Below, piece after piece: positions 42,439 through 51,505 of a DNA stretch of 64,000 bases. Position 1 is the stretch's first letter. Every line of letters starts with the position of its first letter. The DNA lies in NCBI GenBank assembly GCA_964457755.1, contig CAYWGC010000002.1, positions 1-64,000 of the forward strand, in the 5' to 3' direction. Origin of the DNA: Tharpella sp964457755 (lineage in GTDB: Bacteria; Desulfobacterota; Anaeroferrophillalia; Anaeroferrophillales; Tharpellaceae). The notes below the pieces were generated by a model. The model did no database searches. It worked only from the letters and a program-made list of their open reading frames with translations, and was not told where the DNA came from. The translations under genes were made by a program, and so were the position numbers.

Positions 42439-42951
42439 TTGAAGTTTTTGCAAAATCTTGGTCAGCGCCTTAATCTGCTGGAAGAGTTTTTTATCTCTCT
42501 GCTTTTGCTGGCCATGATTTTTCTAGCTGTCCTTCAGATCTTTATGCGCGCTCTTTTTGATAGTGGATTTATTTGGGCTGATCCCCTGTTGCGTCATCTC
42601 GTGCTTTGGGCCGGGATGTTTGGAGCTGTCCTGGCAACCAAACACAGCAAACACATCACGATTGATATTTTTTCGCATTTTTTGCCTGATCGAGGGGCTC
42701 TTTGGCTCAATCTTATCCTCAATCTCTTTGCCGCAGTGGTCTGTGCTGTTCTCACTTGGGCCGCCTTTTTATTCATCAAAAATGAGATTGCCTTTGGCAG
42801 TGGGCGCGAGTTAGTCGGGATTCCTGTTTGGGTTTTGAATCTTGTCTTTCCTTTCGCCTTTGGCTTGATGGCGGGCCGCTTTTCAGTTAAGGTTTACGAA
42901 CAGATACTAACTATTTTACAGCCCAAAATCAGCACTTCAGGGTCTCTCTGA
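42439..42951 (+). CDS. TRAP transporter small permease (DctQ family)
   Basis: 170 residues, four membrane helices, with the family signature WADPLLRHLVLWAGMFGA and KHSKHITIDIF. The start is TTG with GAGG and AAGG nearby; no ATG lies close enough. The stop overlaps the DctM start by one base. Confidence 0.87.
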   Translation: MKFLQNLGQRLNLLEEFFISLLLLAMIFLAVLQIFMRALFDSGFIWADPLLRHLVLWAGMFGAVLATKHSKHITIDIFSHFLPDRGALWLNLILNLFAAVVCAVLTWAAFLFIKNEIAFGSGRELVGIPVWVLNLVFPFAFGLMAGRFSVKVYEQILTILQPKISTSGSL

Positions 42952-44204
42952 TGAAGCTCATAGTTTTCTCGTTGGCTCTGCTCGGAAGTCCTCTGTTCGT
43001 GGTGATTGCGGCTCTGGCTCTGATCTCTTTTTATGGCGTCGGCATCGATCTCTCGGTGGTTGTAATCGAGATGTCGCGCCTGGCCGACACCCCTCTTTTG
43101 CTCTCTCTGCCCCTCTTTATCTTTGCCGGGAGCTTGCTCTCAGAATCGGGTACCCCACAAAGATTATTGAAACTTTCGCAAGGCTTTCTGGGTTGGCTGC
43201 CCGGCGGTCTGGCTGTGGTGTCACTCTTTGTTTGTGCGATTTTCACAGCCTTTACCGGAGCCTCCGGGGTGACGATTTTTGCGGTTGGCGGAATTCTTTT
43301 TCCGGCCCTGCTTAAAGATAACTATCCCGAACGTTTCTCTCTTGGGCTCTTAACCTCATCCGGGAGCTTAGGGCTTCTCTTCCCGCCGAGTCTGCCGTTG
43401 ATTCTTTACGGGGTGATCTCCGGGGCGCGGATTGATCAGCTTTTTCTGGCCGGTATTCTCCCTGGAGTGGTCATGTTATTGCTGCTCGCCGGTTATTGTA
43501 TCTACCAGGGCCGGGGGGTGAAAAAAACGTCTGCAGCTACGTCAGCCAGTGAACTGGTTGCGGTTTTAAGGGAGGTTGTCTGGGAGTTGCCGTTACCGGT
43601 TGTTGTCTTGGGGGGGATCTATGGCGGTTTTCTGGTGGTGGGTGAGGCGGCCGCTGTAACCGCTCTCTATGTTTTAGTGGTCGAAGTTTTTATCTATAAG
43701 GATGTATCTCTATCACAACTGCCGAAAATCATGGTTCGGAGTATGGTTCTTTTTGGCGGCATCCTCGTGGTTTTGGCCGTCTCAATGGCATCAACTAATT
43801 TTCTTGTCGACCAAGAAGTTCCGCAACAGCTCTTTGAGTGGATCCGGGAGTACATCACCAATAAATATACATTCCTGATGGTCTTAAATATCTTTCTCTT
43901 ACTGGTTGGGGCCCTGCTCGATATTTTTTCTGCTTTGGTGCTAGTGGTTCCTCTGATAGTGCCGATTGCGCAAGCTTATGATGTTAATCTTGTCCATCTT
44001 GGCATTATCTTTCTTACCAATCTCCAGATCGGTTACTGCACTCCCCCGGTGGGGCTTAACCTTTTTCTCGCCAGCTATCGTTTTGAGCGCCCGATAGCCG
44101 AGCTTTACCGGGCCACCCTGCCTTTTGTCGGCCTCCTTTTAATTACCCTTCTGATTATAACTTACTTTCCTCTATTAAGTCTTATTTTGCTAGAAATCAT
44201 GTAA
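42951..44204 (+). CDS. TRAP transporter large permease (DctM family)
   Basis: 417 residues and about twelve hydrophobic segments. The FTGASGVTIFAVGGILFPALL, FPPSLPLILYGV and YCTPPVGLNLFL blocks are DctM hallmarks. It is the sodium-coupled channel of the TRAP system. It converges on glmM with a 14 nt gap. Confidence 0.9.
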   Translation: MKLIVFSLALLGSPLFVVIAALALISFYGVGIDLSVVVIEMSRLADTPLLLSLPLFIFAGSLLSESGTPQRLLKLSQGFLGWLPGGLAVVSLFVCAIFTAFTGASGVTIFAVGGILFPALLKDNYPERFSLGLLTSSGSLGLLFPPSLPLILYGVISGARIDQLFLAGILPGVVMLLLLAGYCIYQGRGVKKTSAATSASELVAVLREVVWELPLPVVVLGGIYGGFLVVGEAAAVTALYVLVVEVFIYKDVSLSQLPKIMVRSMVLFGGILVVLAVSMASTNFLVDQEVPQQLFEWIREYITNKYTFLMVLNIFLLLVGALLDIFSALVLVVPLIVPIAQAYDVNLVHLGIIFLTNLQIGYCTPPVGLNLFLASYRFERPIAELYRATLPFVGLLLITLLIITYFPLLSLILLEIM

Positions 44205-44218
44205 GATTATCGCTACTG

Positions 44219-45568
44219 TTAGCCCAGAGTTTTATGGACGGTAGCGGCCAGCTCTTCAGCGTATTTTTTGATTTCGTCGTAATTTTCCCCTTCCAGCATG
44301 ATGCGAAATTTGTTTTCTGTGCCCGAATAACGGATCAGCAGGCGTCCACGACCCTCAATCTGTTTTTCGATTTCGGCAATTTGGCGGCATAAAAGGGGAA
44401 TTTCAATGACCGGGGTTTTCTTTTTTACCGGAATGTTGAGCAGGACTTGGGGAAAGATCTCCATGGCTGTAGCGAGATCGGCCAGGGATTTTTCTTCGGC
44501 AACGATGACGGACAAAACCTGCAGGGCCGAAAGGATTCCATCACCGGTCGTATTGTGATCCATGAAAATCAAATGGCCCGATTGTTCTCCTCCAAAATTG
44601 AAACCACCAGAACGCATCTCCTCAACCACATAGCGATCACCAACCTGGGAGCGAATCAGGTTGATACCTGAGCTGTCTAATGCTTTTTCGAGTCCCATAT
44701 TGCTCATTACTGTGGCAACGACTGTGTTTTTTTTGAGAATTTTATGGCGCTGCATATAGAGGGCGCAGATGGCCATGATCTGGTCACCATCAACCACTTT
44801 TCCGGCCGCATCGACGAAGATGGCGCGGTCGGCGTCACCATCGAAAGCGATGCCGATATGGGCTTTTTCTTCGAGAACTTTTTCTTGTAGTTTTTCGGGG
44901 TAGAGAGAGCCGCAACCGGCGTTGATGTTTTTCCCGTCTGGGTCGATGCCGATTGTAATGACTTCGGCGCCGAGTTCACTGAATACGGCTGGGGCAACTT
45001 TGTAGGCCGCCCCATTACCGCAATCGATAACCAGTTTCATCCCCTCTAAAGTGAGATGGTCGGGGAAGGTGTTTTTGAGGAAAACGATATAGCGGCCGTT
45101 AGCGTCATCGATGCGAAAGGCTTTGCCGATATCATCAGCTGTCGGCCGCAGTTGATCAATTGTTTGATTGAAGATCAAATCCTCAATGCGGGACTCTTCA
45201 TGGTCGGGGAGTTTGAAACCGTCGCGCGAAAATATTTTTATGCCGTTGTCCTGGAAAGGGTTGTGTGATGCCGAAATCACCATTCCGGCATCGGCCCGCA
45301 TACTCCGAGTGATAAAGGCAATTCCAGGCGTCGGCATGGGGCCAATAAGGAGAACATCAACTCCCATCGAGCAGATCCCGGAAACCAGGGCGCTTTCCAG
45401 CATGTAGCCCGAGATTCTGGTATCCTTGCCGATGACAATTTTGTGACGGTGATCTTTGTCTTTACAGATATAGGCTGTGGCTCGGCCAATCTGGAGAGCC
45501 ATTTCAGCCGTTATCGGATCAATGTTAGCGGTTCCCCGAACTCCATCGGTACCAAAAAGTTTATGCAT
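44219..45568 (-). CDS. glmM: Phosphoglucosamine mutase
   Basis: 449 residues from the ATG at 45568, which has AGGAAACC upstream and gives the usual MHKLFGTDGVRG start; the longer frame to 45688 runs into cdaR. Phosphoserine loop SASHNPFQDNG with catalytic Ser101, metal loop DGDADRA and the C-terminal phosphate loop RYSGTENKFR are present. It makes glucosamine-1-phosphate for peptidoglycan and LPS. The cdaA-cdaR-glmM order is conserved, and GlmM is known to modulate CdaA in Gram-positives. Confidence 0.95.
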   Translation of the reverse strand: MHKLFGTDGVRGTANIDPITAEMALQIGRATAYICKDKDHRHKIVIGKDTRISGYMLESALVSGICSMGVDVLLIGPMPTPGIAFITRSMRADAGMVISASHNPFQDNGIKIFSRDGFKLPDHEESRIEDLIFNQTIDQLRPTADDIGKAFRIDDANGRYIVFLKNTFPDHLTLEGMKLVIDCGNGAAYKVAPAVFSELGAEVITIGIDPDGKNINAGCGSLYPEKLQEKVLEEKAHIGIAFDGDADRAIFVDAAGKVVDGDQIMAICALYMQRHKILKKNTVVATVMSNMGLEKALDSSGINLIRSQVGDRYVVEEMRSGGFNFGGEQSGHLIFMDHNTTGDGILSALQVLSVIVAEEKSLADLATAMEIFPQVLLNIPVKKKTPVIEIPLLCRQIAEIEKQIEGRGRLLIRYSGTENKFRIMLEGENYDEIKKYAEELAATVHKTLG

Positions 45569-45656
45569 GGTGGTTTCCTGTAATTTAAGGGGATGTCGTG
45601 TGTGGTTTAAAGGAAATTCTGCCGACTGTCCAATGCTGACTGCTGACTGATTTGAG

Positions 45657-46610
45657 TTAAGGTCCGGTTCTTTTGAAGACAATCTCAACTTCAGTCGGAT
45701 CGAGCGACAACAGTTTTACATTTTCCGGCAGGCTCACTTTTATTGGGAAGTTATAGTAGCCATTCTCATTGCTCTCCATAAGCGGTGCTAGGTCGATATT
45801 TATGTGGGCCTGTTTACGGATATCATCAATCTGCATTAAGAGTGGACATTCGACGACAAGGTCGACAAAATAGTTGCTTATGCCAATTCTGCCAATCTCT
45901 TTATTGCGGTTTTGAAAATCTATTCGAATCCCTTTAATAACCCTTTGTGCCAGGCTTTCACCGATCTCTATGAATGCCGAAATTTTTTTCGTGGTATCAA
46001 TAAGCTTAAGCTCGTTAGGAGGAGTTAGTAAAGCTATATCAACCTTTATGTTGTCGCGCAGTTGAGTGATGTCGACAGGTTCTGAAAAGACGACATCATG
46101 ATTTTTTAAATACTCTTCAGAGGCTTTGAATTCAGCTGTGAGTGGGGTGATTGTTATATCTCTTATCTGAAACCCTTTAGGAAGCTGACCTTTGGTTTTT
46201 ATCTTGATAGGCAAAGAGACTTTTACGAAACGATCGAGGTAGATTGTTAAAGTGTCAGGGTCAAGATTTACGACATCAACCCCGAGGGGGAGATCGTTGA
46301 AGGTTTCCTGGGCCAGACGGACCACATTTTTTCCGGTTACAGCTTTACCCAGGTTGATACTTAATGATGGCGGTTTTGAAGTCAGGGGGCGGAGCAGAGT
46401 TTTGCTTCCTTTAACCCGGATATGAATACTCGTTGGTACCTTTGTGATAATGGTCATATTGGTCGGAATCGAAGTGAATTCAACCGGTACACTTAAAGCC
46501 AATTCAGTTTTGCTTTTTCCAGAGACAAAAAACCACAAGAATCCAGCCAAGATAATTGACAGGATCTTAAGTGTCAGGTTGTCAAAAAAGAGTGATCGTA
46601 TTTGAGTCAT
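45657..46610 (-). CDS. cdaR: CdaR-like YbbR-domain regulator of diadenylate cyclase
   Basis: 317 residues: one N-terminal membrane helix (LKILSIILAGFLWFFVSG) then about three YbbR-type beta repeats, visible as repeating P-V-x-F/V and NLDPDTLTIYLDR blocks. In Firmicutes the homologue controls CdaA. It overlaps the cdaA end by 4 nt. Confidence 0.85.
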   Translation of the reverse strand: MTQIRSLFFDNLTLKILSIILAGFLWFFVSGKSKTELALSVPVEFTSIPTNMTIITKVPTSIHIRVKGSKTLLRPLTSKPPSLSINLGKAVTGKNVVRLAQETFNDLPLGVDVVNLDPDTLTIYLDRFVKVSLPIKIKTKGQLPKGFQIRDITITPLTAEFKASEEYLKNHDVVFSEPVDITQLRDNIKVDIALLTPPNELKLIDTTKKISAFIEIGESLAQRVIKGIRIDFQNRNKEIGRIGISNYFVDLVVECPLLMQIDDIRKQAHINIDLAPLMESNENGYYNFPIKVSLPENVKLLSLDPTEVEIVFKRTGP

Positions 46611-47425
46611 GTTATTTTTTTACTGCGGAAAAATTTTTGTAAAGCGGTCAAAAATCCCGACTTTTTGCGGTTCGGAGAAAAAATATTATTTAGAACCCGG
46701 CTTAAAGATTCAGAGTTTTGTTCTTTGGTTATTTTACCGCCAATCGAGAGTGAGATCTTGCCGGTCTCTTCCGAGACGACTACGACAATCGCATCGGTAT
46801 CTTCGGAGATACCCATTGCGGCTCGATGTCTGGTGCCATATATGTTTTCAATCATAGGATCTATGGCCAAAGGGAGAAAGCAGCCGGCCGCCACAATTTT
46901 CCCCTCATCAATGATTACGGCACCATCATGAATTGGTGATGCCGGGTTGAAAATGCTTAACAAAAGAGCATCGCTGACTTTTGCATTAATTTCGACGCCA
47001 CCCTCAACTATGACCGGAATCTTGTTTTCACGCGTAAAAACGATTAAGGCACCTATTCTTTTTAACGACATGGTTGTGCAGGCTTTGATGATTTTGTCAA
47101 GAGAGTTGAGCTCTTCGGCCGGGTTGATAGTAAATGAAGTCTTGCCAAATTTGGCTAAAGCGCGGCGGAATTCGTTTTGGAATAAAACGATGACAATCAG
47201 GATACTTGAACTTAAAAAACCGTTGAGCAGCCAGTGCAGGGTGTAAAAGCCAAGCAACAGGGAGAGTTGATAGATTATAAAGATCAGAAAAAGGCCTAAA
47301 AGAATCTGGAAGGCCCGGGTACCGCGGATGATTAAAAGAACCTGATAGATCAGGATGGCGACGATAATGATATCGATAAAGTCAAGCCAACGACTATTGA
47401 GCAGGGTTTCTAAAAATTCAGCCAT
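46607..47425 (-). CDS. cdaA: Diadenylate cyclase (c-di-AMP synthase) CdaA
   Basis: 272 residues: three N-terminal membrane helices, then a DAC domain with the catalytic DGA (SPIHDGAVIID) and RHR (YGTRHRAAMG) motifs. It joins two ATP into c-di-AMP. The 20 nt gap to folP and the overlap with cdaR place it in one operon with glmM. c-di-AMP is best known in Gram-positives, but cdaA is established in some deltaproteobacteria. Confidence 0.93.
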   Translation of the reverse strand: MAEFLETLLNSRWLDFIDIIIVAILIYQVLLIIRGTRAFQILLGLFLIFIIYQLSLLLGFYTLHWLLNGFLSSSILIVIVLFQNEFRRALAKFGKTSFTINPAEELNSLDKIIKACTTMSLKRIGALIVFTRENKIPVIVEGGVEINAKVSDALLLSIFNPASPIHDGAVIIDEGKIVAAGCFLPLAIDPMIENIYGTRHRAAMGISEDTDAIVVVVSEETGKISLSIGGKITKEQNSESLSRVLNNIFSPNRKKSGFLTALQKFFRSKKIT

Positions 47426-47444
47426 GGTTTATTTCTAATAAGGG

Positions 47445-48737
47445 TCAGCGTTGGGAGTGATTGATGGCGTCGATTACGTTAATTGCCTGTTTGGTGGCGG
47501 CGACATCATGGACGCGGACAAGGTTGGCACCATTGCTTAAAGCTTGGGCGACTGTGGCCAGTGAGGCGAACAGGCGCTGGTCAACCGGATCACCGGTGAG
47601 CTTGCCGATAAACGATTTTCGCGAGGTCCCGATCAACAGGGGCAGTCCGAATCCGGTAAAGTCCTTAAGGTGTTTTAATAGCAAAAGGTTATGTTTGAGG
47701 GTCTTGCCAAAGCCGATACCCGGATCAATTATGAGTTTTTCACGCTTGACACCAGCTGTGATCGCCAGCGTGATACTTTTTTCAAAATAGTGACATATCT
47801 CGGCGAAAAGATCACTGTAAACCGGATCTTTGTGCATGTTGAGCGGGGTCCCCTGGATATGCATGAGGCATATATAAGCTCCTGTTGCAGCCGCAATATT
47901 GGCCATTTCGAGATCAAAATTTAAAGCGCTGATGTCATTGATGATGTCGGCCCCGGCATTTATGGCAGCCCTTGCAACCCGGCTCTTATAGGTATCGATT
48001 GAGATTGGCAGGTCTGGAAATTCCCGGCGTAAGGCTTCAATTACCGGAATTACCCGCTTAAGTTCCTGACTCTCTTCGACTTGAGCAGCTCCGGGGCGGG
48101 TTGATTCGCCGCCGATGTCGATAATGTCAGCTCCTTCAGAAACCAGAAGAGTTGCTTGGGTTAAAGCCTCTTGGGTTGTGAAGAAACGATCGCCGTCGGA
48201 AAATGAATCAGGCGTAACGTTGAGGATGCCCATGATCAATGACTTTTGTTTGAGGTCGACATTGATGCCGCGACAAGAAAATGGCAGTCCGCTGTTTTTT
48301 TCCTGATTGCGGATGGCAACCTCAAGGCGGTCAGCCATTTGCGCCAGCGAAAAAGGCTGGGCGCGAAGCTTCTGGCAGAATTTGCGAAACTGTTTCCGGG
48401 TTGCGCTTAAGACGGCATCACTGTTATCGGCACTGCAGTTTATGACTCCGCGGGTAACAGCGGCTTCACCGCCAACTGAAAGCATCTCTTGTTTGATGAT
48501 ATTGGCGGCTGCGGCCGGAAGCGGACCTACGCGGAAATTGTAGTGAACCATTTTATTCTTCATCAGGCTGACGCCGTGTATGTCGGTGCCGATCTGCTGC
48601 ATCAAAGCGACAGCATCGGCAGCCGTTTTTATATCTAGGAGACGAACATGGTAATTTCGAATAATAAGGCTTCCTTTACGGATGTGGACTACTCGATTTT
48701 TGCGTTTAATTTGTAAGTTTACGTAAAAGTCCGTCAA
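47445..48737 (-). CDS. folP: Dihydropteroate synthase with N-terminal extension
   Basis: 430 residues; the last ~270 are a normal FolP: MGILNVTPDSFSDGDRF, DIGGESTRPGA, SIDTYKS, LMHIQGTP, DPGIGFGKT and the final RVHD. It condenses 4-aminobenzoate with the pterin precursor for folate. The ~150-residue N-terminal extension (MQQIGTDIHGVSLM...) is not found in E. coli FolP. The start is uncertain: TTG at 48737 overlaps the kinase stop by 32 nt and lacks a site, while an AAAGGAAG sits before an ATT at 48665. Confidence 0.92.
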   Translation of the reverse strand: MTDFYVNLQIKRKNRVVHIRKGSLIIRNYHVRLLDIKTAADAVALMQQIGTDIHGVSLMKNKMVHYNFRVGPLPAAAANIIKQEMLSVGGEAAVTRGVINCSADNSDAVLSATRKQFRKFCQKLRAQPFSLAQMADRLEVAIRNQEKNSGLPFSCRGINVDLKQKSLIMGILNVTPDSFSDGDRFFTTQEALTQATLLVSEGADIIDIGGESTRPGAAQVEESQELKRVIPVIEALRREFPDLPISIDTYKSRVARAAINAGADIINDISALNFDLEMANIAAATGAYICLMHIQGTPLNMHKDPVYSDLFAEICHYFEKSITLAITAGVKREKLIIDPGIGFGKTLKHNLLLLKHLKDFTGFGLPLLIGTSRKSFIGKLTGDPVDQRLFASLATVAQALSNGANLVRVHDVAATKQAINVIDAINHSQR

Positions 48738-49386
48738 AAAACCATAATTTTCTTAAGCGTAAAAATCTCGCTACTCTTTTTTTTTCGTCAGGGCTTGCTT
48801 CCTGGGGTCTGAATTTGACTTTCAGGCGGAGAATTGAATATCTGTCGACTAGAGCCAGGAGACGAATCAGGGGGCGGAAAAAAGAGTTTGGAGAAAGGTA
48901 GAGCGAGCAGTTAAAATCGATAATCGCCGGGTTGCCATTTTGATCGACCATGATGTTGCTTTTGTGACCGAGGTCAAGATGGAGTACGCCTCGAGAGTGG
49001 AGATTTACCGCAATCTGCAAAAGTTTGTCGAAGTATTTATCGGAGATAAGATGGCTGCGTTTCTTTATCTCATCACCATCGATGTGGCTGATGAGCATGC
49101 AATTATAGTCTTCCAGGCCAATCACCTGGGGAATGTGGGTGATACCTTTAAGTTTGTTGAGGAGGAATTTTTCGTAACCGAGGTTGAGCGGCCCCCAGAG
49201 ACACCGTGCTATCCACCCTTTGTTACGAAAATCTTTAGCTACAAGATAATGCTGTTCCCGCTCAACAATAAAGATGTCCGGTTTCATGGCTTTTTTGGAC
49301 GTGATTTTTTTGACAATATTCCACTGTTTACCGAGAAAAAGGGACTGTTCCATTTTCTCGGTTTTTAGGTCATTATCTTTTACCAC
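48706..49386 (-). CDS. LPS-type kinase (Kdo/WaaP/RIO-like)
   Basis: 226 residues, GTG start 3 nt after the ftsH stop. The catalytic loop HLDLGHKSN and the metal loop IIDFN (Phe-Asn replacing DFG) mark a small eukaryotic-like kinase of the lipopolysaccharide kinase/RIO group; a basic tail follows (RLKVKFRP, FLRLRKLWF). It probably phosphorylates a lipid A or core sugar at the inner membrane face, an inference from family only. It is inserted between ftsH and folP. Confidence 0.75.
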   Translation of the reverse strand: MVKDNDLKTEKMEQSLFLGKQWNIVKKITSKKAMKPDIFIVEREQHYLVAKDFRNKGWIARCLWGPLNLGYEKFLLNKLKGITHIPQVIGLEDYNCMLISHIDGDEIKKRSHLISDKYFDKLLQIAVNLHSRGVLHLDLGHKSNIMVDQNGNPAIIDFNCSLYLSPNSFFRPLIRLLALVDRYSILRLKVKFRPQEASPDEKKRVARFLRLRKLWFFDGLLRKLTN

Positions 49387-49389
49387 TAG

Positions 49390-51249
49390 TTAAACTTCCT
49401 GATCAACGCTTTTCCCGCTGTCTATTGTTTCCTCAGTTTTGCTCTTGAGACCGATGAGTTCGTCAACTTCTTTGCCATTGAGGCTCTCTTTTTCAAGGAG
49501 GGCCTTGGAGAGTGTGTCCAGAGCCTCGCGGTTTTTACTGACAAGTTGATGGGCTTTACTGTAAGCGTCATGGACTATGTCTTTGATCTCATCATCAATT
49601 TCTTCTGCGGTTTTTTCACTGAATTCACGATTTTGAGCCATCTCTCGGCCGAGAAATATATGCTCCTCTTTTTTGCCGAAACTGACTGGCCCCATGCGTC
49701 CCATACCCCATTCACAGACCATCTTACGGGCCATATTGGTGGCCCGTTCAATGTCGTTGCCGGCCCCGGTTGTGATGTGGTTTAAGGCGATCTCTTCAGC
49801 GACCCGGCCACCCATAAGAACAACAATATTATTGATCAGGTAATCTTTGTTGTAGGTGTGGCGTTCATCGACCGGAAGTTGCTGAGTCAAACCCAGTGCT
49901 CGTCCTCGGGGAATGATTGTTACTTTATGGATGGGGTCGGTTCCCGGTAACAAGCGAGCTACCAGGGCATGCCCAGCTTCGTGGTAGGCGGTGTTGTTTT
50001 TTTCGGCTGGGGTGATCACCAGGCTGCGGCGTTCAGCTCCCATCATGACTTTGTCTTTGGCTTCCTCAAGGTCGACCATTTCGACCTCTTTTTTGTCGAA
50101 GCGGGCCGCTAGAAGACTGGCTTCGTTAATAAGATTGGCGAGATCGGCACCGGTGAATCCCGGGGTGCCGCGGGAGACGACCTGCAGGTCAACATCTTTG
50201 GCCAGTGGTACTTTGCGGGCGTGGACATTGAGGATGCCTTCACGACCTTTGACATCGGGGTTGGGGACGACCACCTGACGGTCAAAACGGCCGGCTCTGA
50301 GTAGGGCCGGATCGAGGACGTCGGGCCGGTTAGTGGCGGCAATCAAAATCACTCCGTCGTTGGATTCAAAACCATCCATCTCAACCAGAAGCTGGTTGAG
50401 GGTCTGTTCTCTTTCGTCATGTCCACCACCCAGTCCAGCCCCCCGATGGCGGCCGACGGCATCAATCTCATCTATAAAGATTAGGCAGGGGGCATTTTTT
50501 TTACCTTGTATAAAAAGATCGCGGACCCGGGAGGCGCCGACGCCGACAAACATCTCAACAAAATCAGAACCACTGATGCTGAAGAAAGGGACCTCAGCTT
50601 CACCGGCGATGGCTTTGGCGAGTAGGGTTTTACCGGTTCCTGGAGAGCCGACCAGCAGTACTCCTTTAGGGATTTTACCACCTAAACGGGTAAACTTTTT
50701 CGGCTCTTTTAAAAAATTGATGATCTCTTCGAGTTCTTCTTTGGCTTCCTCGATGCCGGCAACATCATTGAAGGTTACCTTTTTCTGATCTTCGTTGAGC
50801 AGTTTGGCGCGGCTTTTGCCAAAAGACATAGCTTTACCGCCGCCGCCCTGCATCTGGCGCATGAAAAAGACCCAGACCCCAATTAAGAGAAGCATCGGAA
50901 ACCAGGAGATCAAAATAGATTGCCAAAGAGGTGATTGGTCTTCAGGTTGGGCGGTGATGCGAATGCCTTTGTCACGCAAGGTTTTTACCAGGGTGGGGTC
51001 GTCCGGGGTGTAGGTTTTAAAGGCTGTAGAACCATAGGTCCCGGAAATATTCTGTCCCTGAATTATGACTTCACTGATTTGGCCGGAGTCAACCAGTTCA
51101 ATGAATTCACTGAAACTGATTTCATGTTTTGCAACACCGGGATTGTTGAAAACATTGAAAACCATGATCATGATGAGGCAGATCACAAGCCAGAGGGCCA
51201 AATTCTTATAGAAAGGTTTCATATCCTGATTTTTTTTCATTGCTGACAT
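49390..51249 (-). CDS. ftsH: ATP-dependent zinc metalloprotease FtsH
   Basis: 619 residues. Two N-terminal membrane helices flank a small periplasmic domain. AAA core: Walker A GSPGTGKTLLAKAIAGEA, Walker B CLIFIDEIDAVG, second region AGRFDRQVVV. The zinc site is HEAGH with the downstream acidic residue. It degrades membrane and short-lived cytoplasmic proteins. It leads the minus-strand operon kinase-folP-cdaA-cdaR-glmM and is divergent from der. A downstream ATG at 51240 is also possible. Confidence 0.96.
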   Translation of the reverse strand: MSAMKKNQDMKPFYKNLALWLVICLIMIMVFNVFNNPGVAKHEISFSEFIELVDSGQISEVIIQGQNISGTYGSTAFKTYTPDDPTLVKTLRDKGIRITAQPEDQSPLWQSILISWFPMLLLIGVWVFFMRQMQGGGGKAMSFGKSRAKLLNEDQKKVTFNDVAGIEEAKEELEEIINFLKEPKKFTRLGGKIPKGVLLVGSPGTGKTLLAKAIAGEAEVPFFSISGSDFVEMFVGVGASRVRDLFIQGKKNAPCLIFIDEIDAVGRHRGAGLGGGHDEREQTLNQLLVEMDGFESNDGVILIAATNRPDVLDPALLRAGRFDRQVVVPNPDVKGREGILNVHARKVPLAKDVDLQVVSRGTPGFTGADLANLINEASLLAARFDKKEVEMVDLEEAKDKVMMGAERRSLVITPAEKNNTAYHEAGHALVARLLPGTDPIHKVTIIPRGRALGLTQQLPVDERHTYNKDYLINNIVVLMGGRVAEEIALNHITTGAGNDIERATNMARKMVCEWGMGRMGPVSFGKKEEHIFLGREMAQNREFSEKTAEEIDDEIKDIVHDAYSKAHQLVSKNREALDTLSKALLEKESLNGKEVDELIGLKSKTEETIDSGKSVDQEV

Positions 51250-51505
51250 AAAAGTGATAATCCATTGCTTGAGTTAGAAGTTTTAAGGAAATTATAAAAA
51301 AGCCTGATGGTTCAAAGGACGCCGGGCTAAAATTAAGCTGGGACAAATAACATGGATATTGCTTGGTTGGCAAGTAAAAACTCTCTAATTCGAGGTTGTA
51401 AGGGAGAACTCAAAGAGCTGTAAAACTTGCAATAATCGATTAATTAAATTATTAAGCATAGCTTGCTTGAATTGTTAACCGAATTTTTGGATGTGGATAC
51501 TGTTG

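Noticed and set aside
45600..45656. GACTGCTGACTGA short repeats between cdaR and glmM
   Set aside because: Too short for an element call; probably part of a common dispersed sequence. A similar string lies near 61850-61890, but no structure could be supported.
51250..51505. Promoters and small RNA in the ftsH-der gap
   Set aside because: TTGCAA with TATTAA at 51427-51455 has a poor -10; divergent promoters must exist but no site was convincing, and no RNA gene fold was seen.
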